Shown here piece after piece: positions 43,991 through 54,697 of a stretch of DNA of 64,000 nt. The stretch is taken from NCBI GenBank assembly GCA_013115135.1, contig JABANP010000073.1, positions 1 through 64,000 on the forward strand, read 5' to 3'. This stretch comes from Perkinsus olseni. Its lineage: Eukaryota > Perkinsozoa > Perkinsida > Perkinsidae. The notes beneath the pieces are model-generated. The model saw nothing but the letters and a program-made list of their open reading frames with translations. It had not been told where the DNA came from and ran no database searches. How positions within the stretch are numbered: the stretch's first letter is position 1; each line of letters opens with the position of its first letter. Position numbers and translations under genes: made by a program.

Positions 43991-45655
43991 ATGCCCTCCA
44001 AGTTCTCAAAATGGGTGCCTCTGGCCCCGGAAAATCAACTCAACCTTCGTTTGACGTTGTTCAGCGGGCAAGTGTTTGTCTGGAAGGCTTTGGACGGCGG
44101 TAGGAAGCCAGACTTCGATTGTGAAATCCCGGGTGACCTGCGTTGCCTTAGGACAGGAAGGAGAGCTGTACTGCGGCGTCATCGGCTCAACTGCCTTCCG
44201 CTTGCGGACGAATGCTGAGCTTGCCATGATTGAGTATTCCTGTTGGCCGTCCAAGCAGATAGAGAAGGCCGGCGTGCAGCTTCGGCAGTTCTTCCAGTTA
44301 GAGACCGATATTGATGCTCTATATAAAGACTGGGAGGGGAGGGATGAGGTCTTTAGGGCCGTTGTTCACAACAAGAATCTTCGCGGGTACGCTCACAGTC
44401 GGGCCTGTGTTCGGAACCTTCAGCGTTTTTCTGGTGCAAAAATTTCCGGCGGGTTTTCAGGTTGCGGGTGGTTCACCAAGACCCCTTCGAGTGCTTGGTG
44501 TCCTTCATCACGTCACAGAATAACAACGTGAAGCGGATCAGTCTCCTTCTCAACGCCCTTCGACAGCGTAGGTCAACTCCGCCGATTTCCCCTTTCCAAG
44601 GCGGCATTCAGGGTATGGCACGCACTTGGCAACGGCGACCGGTGCTGATCACGAAGGGGGCGAAGAGACGCTCGAGTTGTACCAGTTCCCCAGCCTACAG
44701 CAACTGCATGCTGCAACCGAGGATGACTTTCGCGAGATGGGATTCGGGTCGGAGCCCCGGGCAGACTGTCCTCGCCATCGGCCGAGAGGTCTCACGAAAT
44801 CACAGTCCAGCCGCGCTCGCAACGAGTGCCATAGTGGCCTCACTTGTGCATGTTTTCTTGAATACACTTGGCCATTTTCCGTTGCGATCTGAATATTTAC
44901 ATGATCAATACTCGCAATGTTTCTTCATAATATGATAGGCGGCCGTTCTCCCGCCACGTGGCGTAGTGGCCTCGTTTTTGCATGTTGAATTCTTCGTTGC
45001 AGACTGTTGTATGGCCCATAGGCTTCTATTGACGCCAGGCCTGAGAACAGTTGTCTCCTCGTTCTGTTCCAGATACCGCGCCCGTTATCTCCGCTCCCTG
45101 ATCACTGCCTTGCAGGATGAAGGCCAGCTCGAGAAGCTCCGTGCTCTTGACGCATTCAAGCAAGAGACGGAGTGCCGAGAATTCCTCACGTCTTTTATGG
45201 GCGTGGGGCGGAAAGTGGCTGATTGCGTTGCCCTCTTCTCAATGCGGGGTAAGTTTATGAGCTGTCAGAGTCAGCAGCGTGCTACCACGCTTTGCAGGTC
45301 GGCAAATCATCCCTTGTGATGTTCATGTTATACGGCTGGCTTACAGGTGGGCACCAGCCTCTTCCACGATTGCCAGTGCTTTCAACATTCAGACATTACA
45401 TGGGCAGCAAGAAGCCTCCCACAGCGGTGACAGAGGCCGTACACGAGGAGATCAACACCACTCTGAGGAGTATCTTAGGGGAATTCGCTGGTTGGGCGCA
45501 CAGGTGAGATTGGATTCCTGACCAGTATGCAGTCCATCATTCGCAGTATTCTATTCACGGCCGAACTCATGGCCAACCCCCGCGCTGAAGCTAACAAGAC
45601 CCCGAAGGAGGCCGTGCCCCAGAAGAAAGGTGTCAAACGTCGACGGCGACAATGA
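43991..45655 (+). CDS. OGG1: 8-oxoguanine DNA glycosylase/AP lyase (OGG1-like), spliced
   Basis: OGG1 removes 8-oxoguanine and nicks the AP site. ATG 43991 opens MPSKFSKWVPL, followed by LTLFSGQVFVWK, the family's N-terminal strand. Then come CVALGQEGELYCGVIG, QFFQLETDIDALYKDW, VVHQDPFECLVSFITSQNNN (the OGG1 signature before the helix-hairpin-helix), LYQFPSLQQL, RYLRSLITALQDEG and FLTSFMGVGRKVADCVALFS. The Lys of GRKVADC is the Schiff-base lysine, and IPCDVHVIRLAYR carries the catalytic Asp. The C-terminal helix VHEEINTTLRSILGEFAGWA leads to ILFTAELMANPR and a basic tail KKGVKRRRRQ (likely nuclear targeting), with TGA at 45653-45655. Introns include 44389-44460 and a 46-nt one after LAYR. One phase change near 44095, just after FVWKALDGG, has no obvious intron and may be a one-base sequence error. 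Confidence 0.88.
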
Positions 45656-45913
45656 ACTTGCATTTCTGAATATGATTTTCATGTTGCGCTTTGAGCGAAG
45701 TCTAACGGTGACTGGCTGAGGGTTTGGATCATCATTCGCTATCATCGTAGTGTTAAGGCGTGGCAGCCCTCCACGCCGTACCAGTCGAACTCTCTGGCTT
45801 TGACTCGGCTGCGCAGCCCAATGGTGCTCCAATAACTGTACCAACGCAACACAGTCTAGTGGGAATGAATAATCATAGTAGGGAAACAAATTGGGCTGAT
45901 AATTCAAGCTCAT

Positions 45914-46691
45914 CTATCGCCTTTTCCCAGTCACCGTGCTCCATCCGTCAGCATCGGTATTAGTAGCCTTCTTCCCGTGAGAGGCAGGCGCCTCAGCCTT
46001 CTTCCCCTGTGAGGCCTTGCTAGCCGCAGGCTTTCTCTTTGGCTTGGGTGACAGACTCTCAGGCTTGGGAAAAACAGGGGCCTTCTTCGGGCTGCTTATG
46101 ACCACCCTTCTTTGGTGTGCGTTGCTTCTTAGTTCTTTCGTGGTCGCTTTCAGGAGGGCTAGAAGGGGATGTCGATTCCTCACGCTTCTTGCCGCCCGAG
46201 GTCTTCGATTTGGACGTCCTCTCGGCATCCTTAGACTGCTCCACGATCTTTCCCGCGCTACTGCTGCCGAGGGTTTGCTTCATGAAAATGCCCACCCATA
46301 GGAAGCCCGATATCGCCAGGGCAATAAACACATTGGGAAGGGCGCGCTCGACATAAGACCCATAATGATCACCAAGCAGCTGACGAGAATAGAGGCCAGC
46401 GGTCGAGATCGTCTGGTCGTACAGATCTCCGAGTGGCTCGGTGTAGGGCTTGGCCTGCTCGGACAGCTGCCTGACAGCCGGTTGCGCGGTCTCGTGGTAC
46501 CACTTCTGGACCGCTGGAGACGCTTCCTCGTAGGCAATCTGGGCCTTCGCAGAGAGACCCGTGAGAGCAGTTCGCAAAGTGCCGTAAGCCTCCGTGACCG
46601 CAGGCCTGGCTTTATCGATCACTGGCTGCACATAATCGCTCACAACATCCAGTCCGGCACGGATCTGCTCTGCCGCAGTAGTGTTGGACAT
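45914..46691 (-). CDS. Tail-anchored-type membrane protein with amphipathic helices and Lys-rich tail
   Basis: ATG at 46691 opens MSNTTAAEQIRAGLDVVSDY. Residues 1-110 are long amphipathic helices built from an irregular repeat (YVQPVIDKARPAV, EEASPAVQKWYHETAQPAV, EQAKPYTEPLGDLYD), reminiscent of lipid-droplet or apolipoprotein-like helices. A transmembrane segment (NVFIALAISGFLWVGIFM) sits near residue 140, followed by a Lys/Ser-rich disordered tail. The frame ends at 46059, but a second frame continues PKKAPVFPKPESLSPKPKRK to DGWSTVTGKRR at 45914. A 25-nt GTGAGG...TTCTAG intron near 46182-46158 restores that frame; a one-base slip in the T5 run near 46072 would also do so. No family is assigned. 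The gene is divergent from the prominin-like gene, with 311 bp between the two ATGs. Confidence 0.6.
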
Positions 46692-47002
46692 TTTGCAAAA
46701 AAGACTGATGGGAGTTCCGATTGTTTTGGTATCGATTTCGGTAATGGCTCGGGACAGTTTCCAGCATCGTGGCTCTTCGACTGGACCGTATCTCTTATTC
46801 GAACCCCTATACTCCGACATGCAGAATTGCCTCACTCTTTAATTTCACGTGCCCGTTCCAAGGACTACAGCAACGGATCTGTGCGGACACAATTCGCCTA
46901 AATGCAAGAAATGCAAGAAGAGAGCATTTTCGCTGTCTCGTCATCACCGCGTCTCATCACGGCTGCAGAGGCCACTTTCCACCGGCATCAGTTGATTTTT
47001 GC

Positions 47003-50000
47003 ATGCGGCTTCTTGGTTCTGCACCTCTGCTGGGCCTGGCCTTCGCCGGCCCTGTCGCCGACAAAGCTTTAGAGAGGGTTGACGTGGTAAGCAGACAATA
47101 TCGAACCGGCATTCGATATTGGAAATGAACGGTCTAGGGAGCAGAGACAAATCTATTGCAAGTGTTGCATTTCATGGATTCAAGCTCGGAGGGGACTGAG
47201 CCACGGGCTCTGTCACACTAATCAGGGCTCAGTCACGGGCTCAGTTCACGGCTCACTGAGCCACGGGCTGATTGAGCACGTCCGCCCTTTAGGTTTGCGA
47301 AGCCGTGAAGGATCCGAAGTTGGACCTCGATGTTGCCGACAAGAAGAAAGCTGTTGAGAAATTCGTAGGCGACAACATCATTGAGATGTTCATAAGGGAT
47401 GAGCGATGTGAGGCCTTGTGGAGGCAGTCGTATGCTTGTGTATCCCTCGTCGTGGGCAGGCCACAGTGACAACGACGACATCCTGACTGAGTGCATTGAG
47501 GACAAGCGTGGTGACATCCAGTCCGCAGCCAATCGTGTTGGCGGAGGCTTCTCTCTTGCCTTCCTGCTGGTGATCGGCTGGATCGTAAGTACTCCGACCA
47601 CTACCGCTGGCGACTCGCGTCCTCTTCGTAGACCCTCTTACCATGCTTCATTTGCCGCTGTTGGAGGAAGGCCTGCTGCTGGTTCTGCCTCGGCGAGTCC
47701 AAGAAAGGTCTTCGCACTCCGAAGCAGACGACCCGCTTCGCCTTCATCCTCGTCGGCATGCTTCTCGCTCTCGCCCTCCTCATCGCCGGCTCCATCGCCA
47801 TTGGGTCGCAGGACACGATGAGCAGCGGCGCCGACGGCACCTTCTGCGAAATCTATAAGCTCGCTAATAACTCCCTCAATGGATACCCCGGCGGGGTGGG
47901 TCCTTGAGCGTCGTGGCGTGTGATCAGAAAGGAGCCCTTGTCAGGAATCCAACATGGAGAACGATGATGCCTTCATCGGTCTGGTGCCGATGATAGACTC
48001 GGTCAAGGATCTCGTGGATGAGTTGGATCCCAACGGCAACGGAGAGCTCTTGCCTGGCGTGGACAATCTACTCCTGGAGACCCGCACACTGGAGTGAGCC
48101 CTGCCCTCTGCTGTCTGGCTTCTGCATTCGTGCCTTACCGTAGTCGCGCTGTCGCTGATCTCACTGGTTCTCTGGAGAACATGCTGGCGACCTTGGGCAA
48201 GCCGGAGAATCGTCGCGTCGGCGAGTACACCTGTGTCTTCTGCGACGCTTGCTGCGGCGGACCAAACCCCCTGGTGGCCCAGGTGAGCACTCCTCTACAG
48301 CGAAGCGCTGCAATAAGCTGTTTCAGGTCCTGGACGAGTTGAAGGGCAGTGCCGCCGGTGCATTGAACGAAGCTCGAGATATGGTATGAGATGGTTCGGC
48401 GAAGTCCAACCGTGACGGACGGCTCCTCAGGTTCGACAGGAGCTGCGTGGCCAGAATATTGTAGACCTCCATCGCGAGGCTTCGAAAGCCATCGACCCCC
48501 TCGACGAATTCCGCGACGTCTTCGAGGATAAGATCGGAGACGCGCTCATCAACAACGAAGAGGATATTCGTGACGTGAGTTGCGGCCATCTGGAACGTCA
48601 CGCAATGGCGGCATTGCGCAGGTCCTCGACGCTATCAGCTCCGCCACTCTCGGCTGGGCTGCAGGCGTTTTCCTACCCATCGTCCTCCTCATTCTCGTCG
48701 TTCTCTGTGGATGCTTCCGGTGAGCCCCGATGTCGCATCTCCGTGACGACCGATCGTTCTCCCGGCCGTTCAGGAAGCCTCCGGAAGACCACACCGACAA
48801 GGTCACCAATCCCTGCGGTGTGTGCTGCTCCTGCTGCTGCACATGCCTCTACGTCTTCATCGCCTGCTACGTCTCGGGAATTGTGAGATCCGCTGCGTCT
48901 CACGGCATGACCGAATCTCGACCGAACAGGTGATGATCCTAGCTTACTTTGAAGGCTCAGTCTGCATGATCATCCACGACGTCCCCAAGATCGTCGACAT
49001 GTACGACGACTTCCAGAGCCTAGCCAGTAGGGACAGCCGCGTTTCACTCACCTTTGGACTCTGCTGCTGCTGTTCCAGACCGTGATGGGCCTGTTCGTCG
49101 GCTCCTCCCGGCCTTGCCGGCCCCGCCTGCTGGTCGCTACTTATCCTCCGATAACGACGTGAGTCGATGATTTTGCAGAGCAATTGTCGTATATCGAGCC
49201 GCTGCTGGTTGCAGGATGTCAAGAAGTTCATCGGCACCTGTTTGGACCCCGCCGGCGACGGTGACATCCTTTCCACGATCGAGGTGGATGATGGGAAGAC
49301 TCTGCGAGAGACCTTCAACGTCGAGGTAGAGAAGCTCTATTACTTTCACGCGAGCGCAAGGTTCCGGTGGACCGTTCCGCGTTCGGGAATCACCGCAGAG
49401 TCGATAGCGGGGACCGATTCCTCCTTCTTCGAGGCGTACTGGGTATCGTGTTCTTCCCATTTTCACAGGAGCGCATCAAAACCGAATTCGACAAAATAAC
49501 TACCTCGGTCGGGGCGGACATCAACGACCCCAGCCTCAACATTGCCAACTTGCCGGCGTTCAGGGTGAGCCCCTCGGTCTCTCCTCCGACCTGCACCCGT
49601 ATCACCTCAGGATCTTCTCAATGCCATTGACGCGGTTGGAGACTTGTACGTCTTGGATCCCGACAGAGCTGCCGCGTTGCAGTCTGACGCCGAACTACCA
49701 GTGGGACGGAGTAAGCTGCCGATTCTATTTCATCTTTCGTATAGAGTTTGCCGAGCGCTGAGATTCTGTCGTCTTACAGACTTCGCCGCCGAGTCTGTCG
49801 GCTGGTGCCGCTATTCTGGAGGCGGGCTTCGCTGGTGTGCCGGAGTGTGCCAACAGAACCATCGACCTCTCCGCGCTGAGCCCCGGAGTTTAGGGACCCA
49901 ATCGCCTCCCTCGACGGTAGGATATTCTCGAAGGCAGACACGATGTAGATTCGCTTTGGCAGGGAAAACTCTTATCGGAGTTGATGAGTACATAGCCGCC

Positions 50001-51022
50001 TTGAGCGGGAACGGAGTCGGCCTCGGCACTGCTACAGGGGTACGTCTGCCCGTCTATTTACTACACAATTTTATCCCTGGTCGCTCGCTTTTTCAGTGCA
50101 CCACTTTCAAACTCAGTGGAGCCAACCAGAATTTGGTGCCGTGGGGCAACTTGCTGAATCTCCGCCAGCCAGTACGACTCGCCGTGAATTCACCGGAGGC
50201 ACTAGTTGCTCGATCTCTCGCAGGTCATGACCAAGAACGACTACGACTGTACAGGCTACACCATATTCGAGACGGCCGATCGCAAGTTTGTAACCTCTCC
50301 TGGCTCCTCGAGGACCTGCGACTTCAACCAGTGGCAGCAGTTCATCAGGGACTTCAAGACCGACCTCCAAGCTAAGGCCTCGGTAAGAGCGCAATCAGCA
50401 TAAGCGTTCGACTCTCGTTTGCTCTCAGGCAGTGGATGTAGAGCGCGTTGCGTCGTTCGACAAGATCGATACCGGCCTCCGTGACTTGGTCGACCGCCTT
50501 GTCATCATTCCCATACAGGAGCTCCTGGACGGTATCAGCTGCCGCTTCATGTAGACAGTGGGGGCTCCGTGATTCGGTGTGCTGATTTGCTTCGTCAGGG
50601 CCGTCCGCTGGGAGGGGCTCATCAACCAATTCTGCTGGACTTACGCCGCTGGTATCACCGGCTTTGGAGCAGCGCTTCTCGCTGCATGCGCCATCATTAC
50701 CGTTATACTCGTTTATGAGTTCGTGGTGAGTCCCAATGGCAACAAGCACTGCTTTCTGACGATTGCTGTCTTCTGCACCGAGCCGTCTCCGGTTGATCAC
50801 TCTGGATTCACCACTACTGCCTCAGATCTGGCGCTACCTGAAAGACAACCGCTGCATCAGGAGGGATCTCGCTAAGGAGGCGAGGACGCATCCAAGCCAG
50901 TCGCCTCAGGTAACGACGGGAGGTCGGATGGAGTGGAGCGGTGATTGTTTTCACAGGTCATGGCATCTCACAATCCACAAGTTGGAGTGCCTTTAACAGT
51001 GCAAATTAATGTGCAGAAATAA
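47003..51022 (+). CDS. Prominin-like five-transmembrane glycoprotein, heavily spliced
   Basis: ATG 47003 gives a signal peptide (MRLLGSAPLLGLAFAGPVAD) and exon 1 ends at 47086. Exon 2 starts at 47293 (VCEAVKDPKLDLDVADKKKA). TM1 is GGGFSLAFLLVIGWI (about 47540-47585), then a short Lys-rich loop, and TM2 is FAFILVGMLLALALLIAGSI (about 47740). A first large loop with Cys motifs runs to TM3 (WAAGVFLPIVLLILVVLCGC, about 48656-48718). The Cys-rich NPCGVCCSCCCTCLYVFIAC leads into TM4, a second large loop runs to about 50620, and TM5 is GFGAALLAACAIITVILVYE. The last exon ends in TAA at 51020-51022. The order signal peptide, TM-short loop-TM, big loop, TM-Cys loop-TM, big loop, TM is the prominin layout, and sequence similarity is weak. 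Prominins organise membrane protrusions and cilia. Confidence 0.6.
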
Positions 51023-51466
51023 AACGCAGCTGCAGTTGGACGGAGGCTCACTCTAAGCAGTGGTGCCTCGCGGGAGGAGTATTTATCAAGACGTGTTCGC
51101 TATAAATTTTAAGCATTCACATTATTATGTTGCATGTGCCACTGACAACATACCGGTGTTGCCAATATTCTGTAACATTGAGTTCATTCGTAGTGCGGGG
51201 GTTAGGGTCGAGCGAAAAATTGGTTTCGGTACGCGAAATGCCTCGGCCTACAGCAGGCAGGGAAGAGTACGGAAGCATTGTGTGCGTATATGCGTCTTTA
51301 AGAGACCCTAATCAAGGCAACTGTGGTCTACGTTGAGAGCCCTGGAGATCATGGTTTGGTCCCTAAGGACCGCCGCGTGACAGAGAGACCACCGACCACT
51401 GTCACCTAGTCATGCAGGCGCCGAATGGTGATACACTGGTCCCACTGTCACCACTATGGGGTGTAT

Positions 51467-51987
51467 CACCGTATCACCATGTGACACCGTGTGACAGTGT
51501 AACCACCGTATCACCATGTGACACCGTGTGACAGTGTAACCACCGTATCACCATGTGACACCGTGTGACAGTGTAACCACCGTATCACCATGTGACGCCG
51601 TGTGACAGTGTAACCACCGTATCACCATGTGACACCGTGTGACAGTGTAACCACCGTATCACCATGTGACACCGTGTGACAGTGTAACCACCGTATCACC
51701 ATGTGACACCGTGTGACAGTGTAACCACCGTATCACCATGTGACACCGTGTGACAGTGTAACCACCGTATCACCATGTGACACCGTGTGACAGTGTAACC
51801 ACCGTATCACCATGTGACACCGTGTGACAGTGTAACCACCGTATCACCATGTGACACCGTGTGACAGTGTAACCACCGTATCACCATGTGACACCGTGTG
51901 ACAGTGTAACCACCGTATCACCATGTGACACCGTGTGACAGTGTAACCACCGTATCACCATGTGACACCGTGTGACAGTGTAACCAC
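51467..51987. repeat. 37-bp minisatellite, about 14 units
   Basis: A 37-bp unit containing CCATGTGACACCGTGTGAC and AGTGTAACCACCGTATCA, about 14 head-to-tail copies that are almost identical (one A-to-G change near 51597). Each unit has internal GTGACA sub-repeats and a near-palindrome GTGACACCGTGTGAC. Degenerate flanking copies extend from about 51400 to 52080. No spacers and no coding frame. The high homogeneity points to recent expansion or active homogenisation. Confidence 0.93.
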
Positions 51988-52801
51988 GGTATCGCACGTG
52001 ATAGTAGAACTCTAGTGTCACCCTGTCATAGACTCCACCAGGGTGGAGCTGCATCACACGGAGCATCACAGTGTCATGAGCCATCTACCATTCCGATGAA
52101 GAGCGCCCTCATCATATTAAGGAACTTGGCCTGGAACTCAGTCCTAGTTAACACGTGAGAACTGCATGAAGGGCGCGCCGTGCCTTTCTTAGCTTGCGCA
52201 AATCGGAAACGCTTTATCGTCTTGATAGTTCGAATGCCGCGACCCCTGGGTATCAATCATCCGACAATGCCACCATCACTGACCTACGCAACATTCGTAA
52301 CATCGTGATAGAGATAATGAGCTGCCGTAGCAGGACATGTTCTGATCACTCTTCAGCACAGTCGTCAGCACGAGTGCAGCAATCTGTGACTACGAGAGTT
52401 CATGTAAATGGTGAACGACGATGATACGTATATTACTACTATTGTCGCAGAAGTTTCATATATATCCTCTACTACTGCTACTACAAGGCGCTGTATAAGT
52501 AACTATACGAAGCAGGCATATATAGAGGATAATAATAATAAGTCAGTTCCACCACTTCGAGATGGCGAAGGGTTGACGATTGAACGGTTGATGACGATGA
52601 CGGAATGCTAGCAGTAGTCAGTAGGCGACGCAAGCTCATTGAGAAGCCAATCTCTATTGCATCGCTCAGGAGCAGCGAAGGCAATTAATTGCGTAGTAGA
52701 AGTAGCAGCATCGGCAATCTTACTTAAAAATGATAGAGGTTCGAGGCAGGTCGCAGTTGAGTAACCAATCTTCAATAAAGCATACTAGACCAAGTGTGGT
52801 C
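51988..52801. other. Intergenic, low-complexity
   Basis: Bases up to about 52080 are decayed minisatellite. The rest has short runs such as CTACTACTGCTACTAC and AATAATAATAA but no supported exon. It includes the 3' flank of the minus-strand cyclin gene. Confidence 0.45.
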
Positions 52802-53820
52802 TCACGAGCAGTAGTAGCTAGCCTCTTCGAAGTAATATTGCAATGAAATCAAACTGACGCATCGGCGCTTCGGCGATGCATACTTCTTGTCAATCGCTTC
52901 GGTCAGAGCATCTCCCAGATTTCGGATTCGGGATTGCCACACTGCCAAGATCCCCCTCCGGAGATGATTGAAGTCATGAGGGAGCCAGAACGGGACTGTA
53001 GGCACCACAAACCTCGCAGGCAATGCAGACCGCTGCCAAACTGGCCTGCGTATTGAGCACTGCCAGCGGCTTAGAGAGCGCAAGGACCTCCATTAGATAC
53101 TGTGCTAGCCAATACTCCCGAGGGAGAGGTTCGGCAGGCGAGTTGGGACAGTGAGCGGAGAAGACGCTTCTGATGACATACTGACAGGGGACACTGAAAG
53201 TTTGGAGATGCAGAAGACTTCACCTCAGCCGTCTGGCTGTAGACATCGAAGTTGAGTTCGTTGAGTATGGCCGCCTCGACTGTGTAGATCTGCTCAGGAG
53301 GCAGCATGTAACCACACAAATGCGCGAGGAAATCTCCAACAGTGACGCCTGAGAAAGAAAGCCGGGCCGCCACGAGAGGCTATCTGCCGAGTACCAACCT
53401 TTCTCCAGCGCATCTTTTCCGTCGAATGTGTCTGCGGTCTTGAGCGCTATACAAAGTGCTGCTACTATTGCCTGAAAAAGGTTAGACTCTTGCAGTTCTC
53501 TATGAAGGAAAGGGCGACCTGCTGCAGATCCGCCCCGCAGAGGAAAAGCGGGGCGCTCGCGGCGTAGTAACGACTTCTTCTGGCCAGTTGAGAGCCGTAT
53601 CGATCGGCAATGCTAATCGCAGTGAATAGAACTGCATCATCGACCTGACGGGGGCACCTCTGCCAGAGTCAAGACAACAGCGAGGCTCATCACGTTGAGG
53701 GCATCCAATGACTCGAGCATCCACATTAAGATGGCCTGCCGGTCCGATAGCGACATGTGGACTTCGTTCTCTATGGTCTCCCGTAGTGTCCCTATCGAAA
53801 CTCACTCACTAGACGCTGAC
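52802..53820 (-). CDS. Mitotic-type cyclin (cyclin-box protein), spliced
   Basis: Cyclins bind and activate CDKs. Read on the minus strand: ETIENEVHMSLSDRQAILMW continues MLESLDALN, then after an intron (GTGATGAGC...CCGTCAG) VDDAVLFTAISIADRYGSQ. This matches the start of a cyclin box (RaiLvdWl... LfltvnivDRfls). Next come IVAALCIALKTADTFDGKDA (the 'aclfiAsKyee' helix), then GYMLPPEQIYTVEAAILNEL followed by NFDVYS, the most diagnostic block. The second box gives YWLAQYLMEVLALSKPLAVL and ASLAAVCIACEV, and after a further intron LTEAIDKKYASPKRRCVSLI and a stop at 52802. The usual Lys-Glu pair is partly preserved (Lys present, KTAD). The N-terminal exon is not resolved, so the start is approximate; a destruction box was not confirmed. 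Confidence 0.75.
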
Positions 53821-54054
53821 TAGGGCCTTCGAGCCCTACCGCCATTGTCTTTGATCATCTTCGGCACTATTCCCGCCGTAGTACTCCGAGAGCTCCGTCC
53901 CCAGTCAGCTGGATCCGGCCCGCCGTTGAGCCGTGCTAGAGCGCGAGCGAGCCCCTATGACGTTGGCAATCTTCGGGTCAGGTGAACGCGGCTCACGTCG
54001 TATGCGGTCTTGCTGGCTCTCTTGTTGACGGCTGACCAATCGGGGCCCCTCTTC

Positions 54055-54427
54055 ATGGTATACCGAGGCTCCTCGGTGGCCCTGCCGAACGCACTCCGGC
54101 GTGAGGCCCTGTTGTTGGGACAGTCCAGCCGCAAGGATCCCCGGCTATCCATTGTACTGGCGCTACTCATTATTCTACTAAGTCTACGATTGCCAGGGCG
54201 ATCCATGGGGGGCGAGGACGGCGGAAGCATTCGGGAGGAAATACAAGCAGACTGTCGATAACAATGAAAAAAATTCAAAGGCCCCGTCGGAATACTGCCA
54301 AGGGGACACTGGACGGTATGTCTCTCCCGATTGCCCTGTTCCCACTAGTAAAGACGACACAGTTTAGGCGAGCTTCGAAGAGGACTACATGCAGTACGCG
54401 AGGACAATGCGGTATTTTGCATGTTAG
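54055..54427 (+). CDS. Small spliced protein of about 90 residues, unrecognised
   Basis: ATG 54055 opens MVYRGSSVALPNALRREALL and reads to DPRLSI. A 43-nt intron (GTACTGG...TTGCCAG, with branch-like CTACTAAG inside) keeps phase into GDPWGARTAEAFGRKYKQTV and SEYCQGDTG. A second intron (GTATGTC...) leads to FEEDYMQYARTMRYFAC and a TAG at 54425-54427. Frame continuity across two good introns is the evidence; an unspliced reading would suggest a false transmembrane segment where the first intron lies. It sits on the strand opposite to its neighbours, between cyclin and LicD-like genes. No family recognised; the size and basic helices would suit a mitochondrial or ribosomal accessory factor, which is speculation. 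Confidence 0.4.
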
Positions 54428-54697
54428 CGTGGGAGTCGTACGAACTTATCGAGCAGTAGGCCGGCGTTTTCAGCGTTTTCAGTTTTTCTTCGTTTTCGGC
54501 GTCCGATATCGCCCATGCTGGTGGCTCTTCAAGGCACGACGCCTCCCGAGGGCATATTCTGAGTCAGATCGGATCCTTCACAGGGCCGAAGGGCTGCCCT
54601 CGACCAGAGAGAGCTTCGCAGGGATCCTCTTGCCGGATGTGATGGCCGCAACCTTCGGGCACTCGCCAGTTCGAATAGACACCTGACGCCACCATTC

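Noticed and set aside
51467..51987. CRISPR array
   Set aside because: A pure 37-bp tandem repeat without spacers or cas genes.
53955..54278. Minus-strand N-terminal exon of the cyclin
   Set aside because: No frame link to the cyclin box was found, and the opposite strand has a spliced gene with consistent phase; left out of the cyclin model.
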